Origin: Incurvaria masculella
Taxonomy: Eukaryota; Arthropoda; Insecta; Lepidoptera; Incurvariidae
DNA: 64,000 nt
Assembly: GCA_946894095.1 (NCBI GenBank)
Contig: OX335660.1
Coordinates: 13,335,001 to 13,399,000, forward strand
Direction: 5' to 3'
Shown: piece after piece, positions 44,214-54,543 of the stretch
Layout of the letters: each line of letters starts with the position of its first letter
How positions within the stretch are numbered: the first letter of the stretch is position 1
Program-made: the position numbers and the translations under genes
The notes under the pieces: model-generated
What the model saw: the letters and a program-made list of their open reading frames with translations, nothing else
Told to the model about the DNA's origin: nothing
The model's database searches: none

Positions 44214-44823
44214 GATTGGACGAGAACCAGGGAGCACTGCTAGCAGAATTATGAGACGCCGAACAACGAGGATCAATTCGCGAGGAACCCAACTTAGATC
44301 TGGTACGTACCCTAGATTGGACGAGAACCAGGGAGCACTGCTAGCAGAATTATGAGACGCCGAACAACGAGGATCAATTCGCGAGGAACCCAACTTAGAT
44401 CTGGTACGTACCCTAGATTGGACGAGAACCAGGGAGCACTGCTAGCAGAATTATGAGACGCCGAACAACGAGGATCAATTCGCGAGGAACCCAACTTAGA
44501 TCTGGTACGTACCCTAGATTGGACGAGAACCAGGGAGCACTGCTAGCAGAATTATGAGACGCCGAACAACGAGGATCAATTCGCGAGGAACCCAACTTAG
44601 ATCTGGTACGTACCCTAGATTGGACGAGAACCAGGGAGCACTGCTAGCAGAATTATGAGACGCCGAACAACGAGGATCAATTCGCGAGGAACCCAACTTA
44701 GATCTGGTACGTACCCTAGATTGGACGAGAACCAGGGAGCACTGCTAGCAGAATTATGAGACGCCGAACAACGAGGATCAATTCGCGAGGAACCCAACTT
44801 AGATCTGGTACGTACCCTAGATT
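44214..44823. repeat. Tandem array, six identical 101-bp units
   Basis: 'gattggacgagaaccaggga' starts at 44214, 44315, 44416, 44517, 44618 and 44719. I see no difference among the six units by eye, so the array is recent or kept uniform. Two palindromes lie in each unit, CTGCTAGCAG and GGTACGTACC. Minus-strand open frames of 60 codons repeat with the unit and are by-products; 101 is not a multiple of three. Confidence 0.95.
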
Positions 44824-44835
44824 ATGGTTTCTCTC

Positions 44836-44851
44836 CTACGCTTCGGCGTAG
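44836..44851. other. cUUCGg-type hairpin just after the array
   Basis: 'ctacgcttcggcgtag' folds as a 6-bp stem with a TTCG loop closed by C-G, an unusually stable form if transcribed. It lies 13 bp past the last 101-bp unit. Confidence 0.5.
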
Positions 44852-44965
44852 CACATTGACCAACAGAGACAGTCCGTAAAAGGTACCCTAACCTACCCAA
44901 ACACCATAATCCATCATAAAGTCATAACTTTTGGTCGTAGCTTCAAAATTTAGCTTTCCATGCCG

Positions 44966-45060
44966 TGAGTGGCTTATAATTTAGAGGGGCGGGTCTTGTT
45001 TCCCGTACCATAGGTCATGGGTGAAATCCCCGCCCAGTTGATGCACTAATTCCGTTCTCT
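44966..45060 (+). repeat. Diverged SINE-1 head
   Basis: 'gtggcttataatttagagg' and 'ggtcatgggtgaaatccccg' keep the spacing of the A-box-like and B-box-like parts of SINE-1, with many changes. No body follows. Confidence 0.5.
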
Positions 45061-45103
45061 TTTCATGACATCAAATCCAAATATATGATTTTCTCTAATT
45101 ACT

Positions 45104-45420
45104 TTTTAGGTTTCGTACCCAAAGGGTGCCAAAGGAACCCTATTACTAAGCCTCCGCTGTCCGTCCGTCCGTCTGTCCGTCCGTCCGTCTGTCCGTCCGT
45201 CCGTCCGTCCGTCTGTCACAGAGCTGTATCTCATGAACCGTAATAGGTAGGCACCTGAAATTTTCAGAGAATGTGTATTTATTTTGCCGCTATAACAACA
45301 AATAGGTAAAATTTTAAAATAATAAAAATTAAAGGTGTCCCATACAAAAAAACACGTTTTTTTTAAACGATGGTATGGAACCCTTCTTGTGCGAGCCCGA
45401 CTCGCACTTAGCCGGATTTT
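45104..45420 (-). repeat. Element H with expanded minisatellite
   Basis: The closing hairpin 'tttttaggtttcgtaccc' and the first hairpin 'gcgagcccgactcgc' are present. The internal (GTCC)n part runs about 58 bp (45159-45216), the longest in this window. Direction is minus. Confidence 0.88.
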
Positions 45421-46176
45421 TCCAAAGTTTTTCGTCAAAGCACACATGCATACACACATACACATAGGATTATCAATGACAATTCAAATTATAAGACAGC
45501 GACTAAATATTATGGAAGTAATCGGTCGGTTCCGTATGTTGCCGTTAAAACGGCGAAGATGCTTGTTTGTCATTATGAACATATTTTTACTATTATAATT
45601 GTTTTTTTTTTTTGAGATCAATCGATCTCAATGCGAATGGAAACTCAACAAGTTTAAAATATATGTTTGAATGAATACTTATATGCAAATCATGTCAAAG
45701 AAGAATCATTAGAATAAAGAAATAATTTCGATACACATAAGTTTTTAACAATTATCGAACATATAAAACAATCGATTAAGATCGACCACAAAAACGACCA
45801 CAACGGAGTATTTAGCTTTGAATACATATTCATATCGATTGATGCATAATCATGTTTAGTATTCAAATTGCACTCACCGCGTTGATAGGCGGAAATCATG
45901 TAGACATACCTGCAAAAGAAAAAAAAATAAGAAAATTAAAAGTAGCCGAAAATACAAAAACAACGGAAAATTTTTGGTAAAAAATAAATAATTCATGCAA
46001 TAATGTATTTATTATAAAACGAGATCGTCAAAGAATTGAGCTCATTTAGAGCTGCATAAAAATACATTTCTCATTTGAATAAAAGTCTCGTATAGTATAC
46101 TGAATTCGAGCATAGATTTTAGCAAATAAAATTGCACACCCATCCGGTTCAGTTTGAGTTCTTCAACTGTCAAACT
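45421..46176. other. No feature recognised
   Basis: AT-rich sequence with T- and A-runs. No gene or named repeat. Confidence 0.5.
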
Positions 46177-46478
46177 GAGCGGTTCTTAGCATAGTGGCGC
46201 AGGGTCTTGCCTTGCATTCCAGAGGTCTGGGTTCAAATCCCCGCCCCGTTAATGTACATTTACTTTCTTTCCGAGTTGAGTGCAGTTCGTCATTAATGCG
46301 AGATTTTCCATGGGTCGGAATCCCAGTAAAACTTTAGTTCCCCTTCCCCTACTAAGTGGGGAGAGGAATGGTACCATTTCATTGGAAGAAAAGATGGTAG
46401 AAAGGGCAATTAAAAATGGTCCCTATTTTCCATCCAGTTCAATGTAGCTGCTTATAAAGGGAAGGCCCTGCCATCGCA
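46177..46478 (+). mobile_element. SINE-1, tail missing
   Basis: Head 'gagcggttcttagcatagtg', B-box-like 'ggttcaaatcc' (46230-46240), body to 'ggaaggccctgccatcgcac'. The tail is cut where a truncated element H starts at 46484. Confidence 0.78.
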
Positions 46479-46483
46479 CGGGC

Positions 46484-46590
46484 AAAGGGAGCCCCCATAC
46501 AAAAAACGTGATTTTTTGCATTAAATATTTTACGATGGTACGGAACCCTTCGTGTGCGAGTCCGACTCGCTCTTGGCCGGTTTTTTTATG
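46484..46590 (-). repeat. Element H, left-end third only
   Basis: Minus strand from 'ggccaagagcgagtcggact' through 'gaagggttccgtaccatcg' to 'tttttgtatgggggctccc'. The right two thirds are absent; it abuts the broken SINE. Confidence 0.8.
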
Positions 46591-46881
46591 TGTTTTTATA
46601 CTATCGTTAATAAATTTGTGCTGAGAGGCCAAAGGTACTACTCACAAAAGTCAAATCAACCTCGCTTACCGAAACCAGCTGAGCTATCGAGCTTGTTCAA
46701 ATTACGTTTGAGGACTCCCAGCTTATAGGTTTGAGGAAAGACACCCTCAGGATAATTCCAAATCTTTGCGATGTGGCATGTCGCTTTGATATCCGCTTCG
46801 CAATCAATATCCTAATTTCAAGATCAAGATTTGCAAAAAACTGATTTTGGGACACACGTCTGATTGAGCTCATTGATCCTC

Positions 46882-47429
46882 TTAAGGCGGCCCAATCCGG
46901 CGGGACTAACTCATTCACGGGCACGGTACAAAACCGTGCTATCGCGCTCTTGGACCTTCTCTGTTACACAGAAAAAGACAGGCTCCGTGATGAGTAAGAT
47001 GCAAATTTCCACAAAGCAGACAATGCGCATAGTGTTTGATTTGGTAAGTTTTACGAAAAATTGTATCACAAAACGACTTATAGCTAAAAGTAAACTACGA
47101 CCGCTGTAGTCAAAAATGTAACAAAAACTAAATTGATTATAAATCTTCATAAAACAAGCCATGTCTGATGACTAATCTTTTTAAGGTGTTTTTATTTTAT
47201 CTTTGAGTAATCCACCTCCTAAGTTTTGTATAAAACGCGCAAAAAAATCGAACTTTCGGACCTTACAACTAAGAAACCAAACACAATTTTACAATGCCAA
47301 CGGTCATCAGACATCTAGTTCGATCAAATAAAACTATTTTGAGCAAAATTTGGGATCTCTGACAAGAAATATGGGCGTGATCTTCTTTCCCCGTTTGTAT
47401 GGGGAGTTGAGCGGGATGGGCCACCTTAA
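46882..47429 (+). repeat. MITE T1, complete copy, 548 bp
   Basis: TTAA at 46882-46885 and at 47426-47429 flank TIRs 'ggcggcccaatccgg' and, inverted, 'ggtggcccatcccgc'. Inside: 'gggcacggtacaaaaccgtg', 'atgggcgtgatcttctttcc'. No transposase. TTAA on both sides suggests piggyBac-like target choice. Twenty bases upstream ('gctcattgatcctc') resemble the end of T4. Confidence 0.88.
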
Positions 47430-48745
47430 GGAGACATCGAAAACATATGCATAGTAATTTAAGGAGACAAACCTACAATACGTAGCTCGACGCACGCCCG
47501 CTCTGTAAATTTCATAATTTATTCATTCGCTTCTCTATCTCGTCGCTGAATCATATTTTAGTGAATTGTGAACCTATCTAACTTGTCTGCGAGGAGAAAA
47601 TTAAGGATGCACTTTTCGCAAAAGAAAATCGCGGAGCTGGGGCGTGCAACCTGCCAGGTATCGCCCTCCCCGTACAATAACAAATATATGATTAATTCAA
47701 CGAGTAGCCGAGCAACTCTTAAATTATTCGAGCCGGCCAAAAAACGGGTCGCAGTGGGAATCTCCACTGGCACAGACCAATTTGACAAGAGCATCTTATT
47801 AAGTCGGCGCCACACACTTACGTCAAACGAAGGAATTCGCGGCATTTGACGAAAACACATTCCGCTGGGTGCGTCATAGCTGACCATTATTATGTCATTT
47901 GAATAACTCTTACGGAATGATCCGATCACGCCGATAAGGCCTTCGGACTCGAACACGTGTCGGGTCTCTAACCCACAATCATCACCGCGGTTCGACTGTT
48001 ATTTTTATATTTCCGAATTCGCGATCAACGACCTTCGAAAGGACGCGAATAGAAACGACAAATATCGAAAAAAAAATTAGCGAAAAACCATAATTAACTG
48101 TACTTGCAAATTTACTTATTAGGATGTGTTGATTGTTGTTCATATATTTAGACTTTGTTTATGTTCGTTCTTCAATTGTGACTGATAAGTCTTATAACTA
48201 TCAACTGTCAGTCTTATAACTAAAATATATCACTTTTCCGATGCGATCTTCATAATTTGACATTTAATTGACAACTGTCAATGCTATAGCTGTTTACGTA
48301 TCCGAGCACTGATCTTAGAGGTACCCCTTCAAACTTAACGGTTCTTACATTCAACCGCAGATGTATTCGCAGTATATTTAAAACAAACTCGCGTTTAATT
48401 GGATAAAAGCTTCCTGAAATCCAGTCGTTGAAGTCTATAGTGCGGCCATATAGACTTCAATGGCTGGATTTATTTTAGGAACTGGATATGGTTGGCTAAT
48501 ACCATACCTTATTATTTGCCTTAAACTGTTCTACGATTACAAGTTTACGGACATTACCACTTTCCTGCAGCGTATCTAAGCACTCATCTTAGAGAAGCCC
48601 TTCGCAGGCTTATCGCTGGCCAGATCTAACAACCGTGGTGTCATTTGGGGTATATTTAAAAAATGAAGTTTCCTGAAATCCACTCCTTGAAGTCAATAAT
48701 TTATATTTCACGGCTAATGCGTTTCCTTTGAAGGTTAAGTTGCTT
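47430..48745. other. Unassigned, with a diverged duplication
   Basis: Phrases around 48297-48440 return at 48571-48700 in the same order: 'gagcactgatcttagag'/'aagcactcatcttagag', 'gtatatttaaa', and 'cttcctgaaatcca' before 'ttgaagtc'. At 48418-48470 the arms 'aaatccagtcgttgaagtc' and 'gacttcaatggctggattt' are inverted. No gene recognised. Confidence 0.5.
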
Positions 48746-48888
48746 TTTTTTTATTGCGACCTGACATGGATGGCTAATACCACACAACTACCGTTATGAT
48801 ATTAGCCCAATACACCACATTCCGGAAGGAATAAGTGCCATGCCAGGACCTTCCCTTTATGAGCACGGCTACATTGAGCTGCAGTGTA
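48746..48888 (-). repeat. SINE-1 tail part, minus arm of an inverted pair
   Basis: 'tgcgacctgacatggatggc' is present in shortened form, then 'gatattagcccaatacacca' and 'gagcacggctacattgagct'. It is the mirror image of 49200-49336, about 310 bp away, so the pair could fold back. Confidence 0.75.
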
Positions 48889-49023
48889 ACCAAGTTGGGC
48901 GCACTATTAGGGTTGATTGCATGAAAAGATGGATCTTAAAATGTAGGCGTATTCATTGTTGGTCTGAAAATATAAAAATAATAGGTTTAAGGTTCTTTTT
49001 TCTTAGCATAAATTTGAAATTAG

Positions 49024-49336
49024 TGCATCGTGTGCATATCGTCACGAATGCGAGCTGCTCCATGGTTCGGAATCCCTGGAAAACTGTAGGTCCCCTTCCC
49101 CTACTAGGTGGTAGAGTTTAAGCCCGCCCGGGTTGGCACCATCGCATAAAATGAAAAGATGGTCGAAGCGGCAATGAAAAATTGTCCTTGTTTTCCATCC
49201 AGTTCAATGTAGCCGTGCTCATAAAGGGAAGGTCCTGGCATGGCACCTAATTTCTTCGGGAATGTGGTGTATTGGGCTAATATCATAACGGTAGTTGTGT
49301 GGTATTAGGCATCCATGTCAAGTCACATAAAAAAAA
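49024..49336 (+). repeat. SINE-1 body and tail, plus arm of an inverted pair
   Basis: Begins in the body ('cgtcacgaatgcgagctgct') and runs to the tail ('catccatgtcaagtcacata' plus A-run). The tRNA head is missing. Confidence 0.8.
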
Positions 49337-49551
49337 CACCGGTAGCACTCCGGGAGTGCCGGCAGAAGTGAAAACTTTAGTATTAACGTTGTGTTTAATT
49401 ATAAGTACAAAAATACTATCATTTATGAGGTAGAATACAATGTTTATTTATTGCGCTATCGTACACAAATATGACAATTTACATGTTATTATTCATAATA
49501 TTATATCGTTATTTATTTATATATTACATTAATTTTTATCTCTTAGAAAAA

Positions 49552-49648
49552 TCAACTTTCATCCATAATTTCGACGACTTTTTCACCATCGTTATTACCA
49601 GAATCATCATCGCAAATTTCTAAAACTGATACAATCGGTTTATGATAG
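49552..49648 (-). CDS. Possible terminal exon, acidic C-terminus, partial
   Basis: On the minus strand 'gtttgtttcttacttcag' is a strong splice-acceptor match. The next 97 bases read in one frame 'YHKPIVSVLEICDDDSGNND', then an acidic end 'VVEIMDES' and a stop at 49552-49554. AATAAA-type signals follow on the same strand (near 49515 and 49443-49448). Codon text looks protein-like, but I recognise no family, and upstream exons would lie beyond about 49650 in repeat-rich DNA. It could also be the end of a transposon gene. Confidence 0.35.
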
Positions 49649-49690
49649 CTGAAGTAAGAAACAAACAGTTTTGATTCGAATCGATGGATG

Positions 49691-49802
49691 TTTGTTACTC
49701 TTTCACGTAAAAACTACTGAATGGATTCTAATGAAACTTTACAATAATATAGCTTATACATCAGAATAACACATAGGCTACAATTTATAAAGATATTGGG
49801 CC
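49691..49802. repeat. Dispersed repeat fragment of a common lepidopteran type
   Basis: 'gttactctttcacgtaaaaa' with 'gatgaaactttacaataata'-like text and 'acatcagaataacacatagg'. I recognise the wording as a high-copy moth/butterfly repeat. Its class is not clear from this piece. Confidence 0.55.
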
Positions 49803-49811
49803 TATGGGCTT

Positions 49812-50085
49812 AAGAACTTTCACGGGGCTGCGAAAACGATGCCAGTAGCGCTACTTCACACCGGGGGGAGCGGGGCCGGGGGCGGTAGCGGGAGCGGGGC
49901 CGGGGGCGGGGCGGGCGGTCCGACGGGGGCGGGTGCGGAACAAAAAGTGCTCAGCGCCGCTAAAGAAGTTTTCACTTCAATCTTACGCTTTTTCGATCAG
50001 CATCACGTGACCCTGACGCGAGTTTGGAAGTTTTTACCCATCCAACAAAAAGTGCTCAGCGCCGCTAAAGAAGTTTTCACTTCAA
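49812..50085. repeat. LINE scrap, G-rich minisatellite and a 42-bp direct repeat
   Basis: 49812-49862 is the antisense of the LINE ORF2 end ('ctttcacggggctgcgaaaa'). 49862-49938 is a G-rich run ('gagcggggccgggggcggta') with many GGG tracts. Then 'caaaaagtgctcagcgccgc' and following bases occur identically at 49939-49980 and 50044-50085, 63 bp apart. Confidence 0.75.
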
Positions 50086-50407
50086 AAAATCTAGAAAATC
50101 GTAATTATGTTTGAGAAATAATAAACATTCAGATTTAAATCGACATCGGGTTTTAACCGTAAAATATATATACAGAAACACATAAAAATGCACGTGATCT
50201 GGCTTTTGAAGGAGCCACGCCAATATATTTCTCCGTAACCATTCACACACGCCCACGGAGCCATTAAAACAGTTGAAGCCAAAATGACCTCCAGGAGACT
50301 AAAGTGCCTCCCTGAGCTACACGGAGAAAACAATATACATAGTTAGATGAAACCAAAACGGTGTCAGCATAACCCGAAATTAGGTTAAAAAAGGGCCAAT
50401 AGTATTT
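50086..50407. other. No feature recognised
   Basis: AT-rich. A T-run at 50405 on belongs to the tail of the next SINE. Confidence 0.5.
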
Positions 50408-50730
50408 TTTTTTTTTATGTAACTGGACATGGATGGCTAATACCAAACTGACAGTGAGACATTAGTGCCATGCCTGAACCTTCCTTATATTGCTCGCCTA
50501 CATTGAAAATGATTGAAAACACGTACAATTTTCATTGCCGCTTCGACCGTCGTACATTCAATGCGATGGTACCTACCCGGACGGGACTGACCCTATCACC
50601 AAGTAAGTAAGGAAACCTACAGTTTTACGTGGAATCCGAACCACGGCCAGCCACAACGGTTGAAAATGGTCACCCATCCAACATATAGAATCGCGAGGCG
50701 TCGCGCCACTGGGCTACCGAGGCTGACAGA
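50408..50730 (-). mobile_element. SINE-2, nearly full length
   Basis: Minus strand: head 'cagcctcggtagcccagtgg', C-box-like 'ggatgggtgacca', then 'gttgtggctggccgtggttc', body, and tail 'ggctaataccaaactgacag' seen from the plus strand. The middle of the 5S-like part is shortened compared with 8965-9205. Confidence 0.78.
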
Positions 50731-51499
50731 GTCCAAATCTGCATTCGCACGAGCCGAGCGACAAATCCCACGAATATGCGATTACGTAAGTCGCTAGGAC
50801 AGAAGACGCCTGGCTCCAGCCGGGAGGGTGGCGCCACTTCCGCCGCCGACCGGACCGCGCCGTACATATATTACGTACGTATGCATTTAAGATTCCATCA
50901 CAGAAAAAGGAAAAACAGAACAAACAGAAAAAAAATTCGCCGCACAAGAGCCATTAAGCCAATGTGAAGTCTTGAGCAAGTACAGTCTACACACTTCCGA
51001 TCAGTCGTTGGCCGTTGACTACGAATAAGAATCAGCCAAAACCGCGCGACGCCTCAGTGCTCAATCATAGAGGTTAAGGCAGCGGAAATAGAAGATTATT
51101 TTTTTTTCATTCTTTGTCAATTGGCTAAGGCCCAATTTTGCACGGCGACTGCCTTTAAACTGGCAAAATTGTCTTCCTGCCCTAACAGTTCCCTATCCCT
51201 AAAAGTTGTCAGATTTTAATCACAAATTTTCCATCACTTGAGAAAGCTTCGTTATGTATTTTTTTTTATAAATATCTGTATTTTCAGTAAAAAAAAACGA
51301 CTATGTTCCAATATTTTCCAATATAAAAATAACAATAAAAACGCAGATTTTGACAACATATTTTAGTAACCAAAATTTTAAAAACCTATTAAAACATTAC
51401 GGTAATGTAAATTGGTGGTATGAGGAATTGATAGGGTAACGACTCTCTTAAGCAACAACGCGCACGGGTTGGCTGACCATTCGGACGTGGCTTTGGATT
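50731..51499. other. Unassigned
   Basis: 50790-50870 is GC-richer ('gtggcgccacttccgccgcc'). The minus-strand frames at 50670-50947 start in the SINE and are not supported as genes. Confidence 0.45.
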
Positions 51500-51725
51500 C
51501 AACGGAAAACTGAAAATTCCCTTCCTACTAGATGGCAGGGTTGATTCCGGATTGGTACCATCTCATTGAAAGGAACGATGGTCGATTCGACAATGAAAGT
51601 TGTCAATTATTTTTATTTAGGTCAATACAGCCGTGCAACATTAGGGAAGGTCCTGGTATGGCACGGTTGGGCTGATAGCATAACAGTATATGTGGTATTA
51701 ACCACTCATGTCCAATTCCGGATAG
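51500..51725 (+). repeat. SINE-2 body and tail, degraded
   Basis: 'cttcctactagatggcaggg', 'attggtaccatctcattg', 'aacgatggtcgattcg' and 'ggaaggtcctggtatggcac' follow SINE-2 order. The head is not recognisable. Confidence 0.6.
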
Positions 51726-51729
51726 CATC

Positions 51730-51849
51730 TAGGGTTGCCACCTCTCCAACCTGCCACGAGACGCTTCAGATTTCCACGAGTCACCCAAAATCGGGCCTGA
51801 AACCCCCCGGCAGTATTTTTAGATCAATACTCCGAAGGTGGCAACCCTA
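51730..51849. repeat. 120-bp MITE with TAGGGTTGCCACCT ends
   Basis: 'tagggttgccacct' (51730-51743) and its exact inverse 'aggtggcaaccctaa' (51836 on) enclose about 90 bp of non-coding sequence. Only one copy is seen in this window. Confidence 0.75.
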
Positions 51850-52601
51850 ACGTCACCCGCATGTGCCGAACGTAACGCGTGAACGGCGCCCCTAACAGGA
51901 CGCGCGCGAGACGTCGCGAAGCATGGCCCGCAGCGCCTGCTTGGCGCGGAATGTGGAACGAGTCGCGGCGGCGCGGTCAGCTCGTTTTTATTTATCAAAA
52001 AATAACAATATTTGGCGACAGGGCGACGGCGACATTCGTGGAAAAACCTTTTGAGGATAAAGCGAATATATAGGAAAAACAGACATCTTTTATGATCATC
52101 AACAACATCCGTGTGACATCGACATGATTCCTAGCAGGGTACCCTGCCGGATACGAATTTGAGTCTCTGGCCTACCAACTTTATTGTATTTTAATTTTGT
52201 TTTCTGTCTTATGTCGAACGCCATCTTTATATGTTAATATTTCAATGTTGAAATTTAATTAGTTCGACGTCATTTTCTTTATGCTCTGTACTATGTTTAT
52301 TTGTGAAAACTGTTTATTGCCCGAATAATAAAAAATATGAGTTAAATTTTATGCCGTTAGGCATTGTAGGCTATGGTCCGGAGGTGTCATTATTTATTAC
52401 TTCGAGCTTGGATTTTTGGATTGCTGACTGAGTTGGGATCTTTTTGCCAACCAGTGCAATTAGTGTGTGCCGAAAACTATTAGCAAACACAAGAGCAGTG
52501 GCCCGAACACAGAAAAAGTCGCAACGATTTTGATTGATGTAACTTCACTCAAACTTGCGAAGCGTCAATATTGAGCTAAGTACCTTAGTCCGAGTTTTAC
52601 G
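51850..52601. other. Unassigned, GC-rich at the left
   Basis: 51870-52050 is CpG-rich ('gcgcgagacgtcgcgaagca'). 52320-52400 ('gttaggcattgtaggc') resembles a LINE-tail phrase. No gene recognised. Confidence 0.4.
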
Positions 52602-53100
52602 TTAAGGTGCGCCCGTAAGCAACAGAAAATAAAGCTCCCCAAACAAACATAGTTTAATAATAATTTTAAAACCACTCTTTCAACTGAATTGATGTTTGGT
52701 ATTTGATATTAGGCAGTTCCTGGAAGACGGTCCATCAATCCCAACTGCACTATGACTGCACATTTTGTGTACCAAATTTATTTTAATGATATTTACTGCG
52801 AATTTTTATTTATATTACACACTGTACCTATTTTTTGTGACTATACCTACTGATAATTGTATGTATTTAATTGACACATTACCGTTTTGCCATTTATTTG
52901 AGTTTCAGCGACATCTACATTTGAAGCATTGTAATCAGATTTTTGAAAATAATCTAAAGACTTTTTCAAATTGTCGCTGAAACTCAAATTATACCTACTG
53001 ATGCTTTTGACCAATTGTAAAATAAAAAACAAAATGTATGACGTGCCAGAAAAACAAGAGAACAAAATAAGACAGTAAAAGAAATCTTCATACAAATTTT
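52602..53100. repeat. MITE T2 copy, left arm, interrupted
   Basis: TTAA at 52602-52605, then 'ggtgcgcccgtaagc', 'aacatagttta', 'gatgtttggtatttgatatt' as in T2. After about 52735 other sequence including a foldback (52896-52989) intervenes. 'gaaatcttcatacaaatttt' near 53085 again matches the T2 centre. The right arm is lost. Confidence 0.6.
52896..52989. repeat. 94-bp foldback element inside T2
   Basis: Arms 'atttgagtttcagcgaca' and 'tgtcgctgaaactcaaat' are perfect inverses of 17-18 bp. The inside ('gaagcattgtaatcag') resembles the element at 4082-4193. Confidence 0.75.
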
Positions 53101-54057
53101 ACTTTATCTGTTGCGACGTTATACCAGCAACTGGATTGCAAGGGTGGGTAGCTGTCATCCGCTGTGTAAAAAAATGTGGGCTTATTATTTTCTACATAGC
53201 GGACAATAGCTACGCGTGTGAAATACGCGTATAAAATACGCGAATTCGTTCTACGAGTATCAAGGCAGTACACTAACGCATAGAACTCCCGGGTGCGTCG
53301 ACGTATTTTTAATCAGTTACGTCGCCGCTTATCTCTGAAAAAGTAAAACTCGGACTGACTCAGACTAAGGCCTTTACTCCATTTCTGATGCGTCGCAAGC
53401 GGCAATACTTTGGTGCTCGCTCTGACACGCTACTTATCCGCTTGGCACCCTCATACAGAATAATTTTCTCTCGAGAACCAAAACTTGACTCGTGTCACTT
53501 TTGATAAAGTCCTCCGCATATCGACTGAGGTCAGTGACCGCGGCCTTACCGGCTGACGGTCATGCGTTTTTTTGACGTCGAGGGCTTAACCAATTATGTC
53601 ACATCACACACATGTACGCAATCGCATTGGTTTGACCACAAAACCACATAGCCTTCCTTAAGGCGCACATACATACATATTCTTATACTCAACGCGCGAA
53701 AAGTTTTATTTATTTATTTATTTATAAAGGTTTGCCAACAGGTTGACACATTTACATTTACGATGTGCAAACGCCGTTTTATTACGTTCAATATAAAAGG
53801 TCCAAGACGAATTTTGAATATAATTTTCAATTGAATAACTGTTTATTACAAGATAACCTAACAAATGGATTTAAAAGCTCGATGACACAGTTTTAGAAAA
53901 GATTTTATTATTTCAGCGGAAATGATTTTTCGCAAAAAGGAGTGCCTTGGTGTCCACAAAATGTTTTTTTATGGTAAGAGCGGCATATTATATTTTATTT
54001 GTATATATTATAAACTATGTGTGTTTACTGTTGATGTGCCTTAATATTAATAAATAA
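53101..54057. other. Unassigned, with an antisense LINE tail
   Basis: 53705-53760: (TTTA)n then 'taaaggtttgccaacaggtt', likely a LINE 3' end read backwards. The rest shows no gene. Confidence 0.45.
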
Positions 54058-54330
54058 ATATGGCGTACGCCAGGGCCTCACATAAGAGGTGCCCGACCTT
54101 TGGGAGACACGGTTCGATTTTCACGGGGCAGCGAAAACCATGCCGGCCGGCCATGTGCTTCTTCACACCATGTTTGAAGGACCCCAGGTTCTAGCTTGGG
54201 GAGAATATGTCGCCTGGGGAAGTCCATTTCATAGCTTAGAAACCCAAAGGATCTAGTGAATCAGTTGGTTCTTATTTTAGTAATGTCGACAGTGAATGGG
54301 TGCATTCCCTGCCTGTTACGCGATGAGCGA
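54058..54330 (-). pseudogene. LINE ORF2 C-terminus, second degraded copy
   Basis: Same order as 43040-43381 seen from the plus strand: 'atggcgtacgccagggcctc', 'ggccggccatgtgcttcttc', 'atgtcgacagtgaatgggtg', 'cattccctgcctgtt'. Stops and shifts break the frame. The single 'catgtgcttcttcacaccatg' unit here, shortened, is the one expanded fourfold at 20227-20346. Confidence 0.75.
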
Positions 54331-54543
54331 TGGTAGAAAGGGGACGATAGAACACATGGGATATATCTCTTCGGAGTTATAAATTATTTTCTCTAATTCT
54401 CTTTTTCTATTTTTCTCTAAATTATTTCTATAATTTATATTTTCCTTACGTTTATAACAGTTCATATTCGCCGCAAATGTATTAGATAAAAACGATTCTT
54501 TGGGAACGAACATGCGCCTTAAGGATACGCGAACGATGTACAC

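Noticed and set aside
44312..44797. Repeated 60-codon minus-strand ORFs
   Set aside because: Products of the 101-bp tandem unit; no conserved protein.
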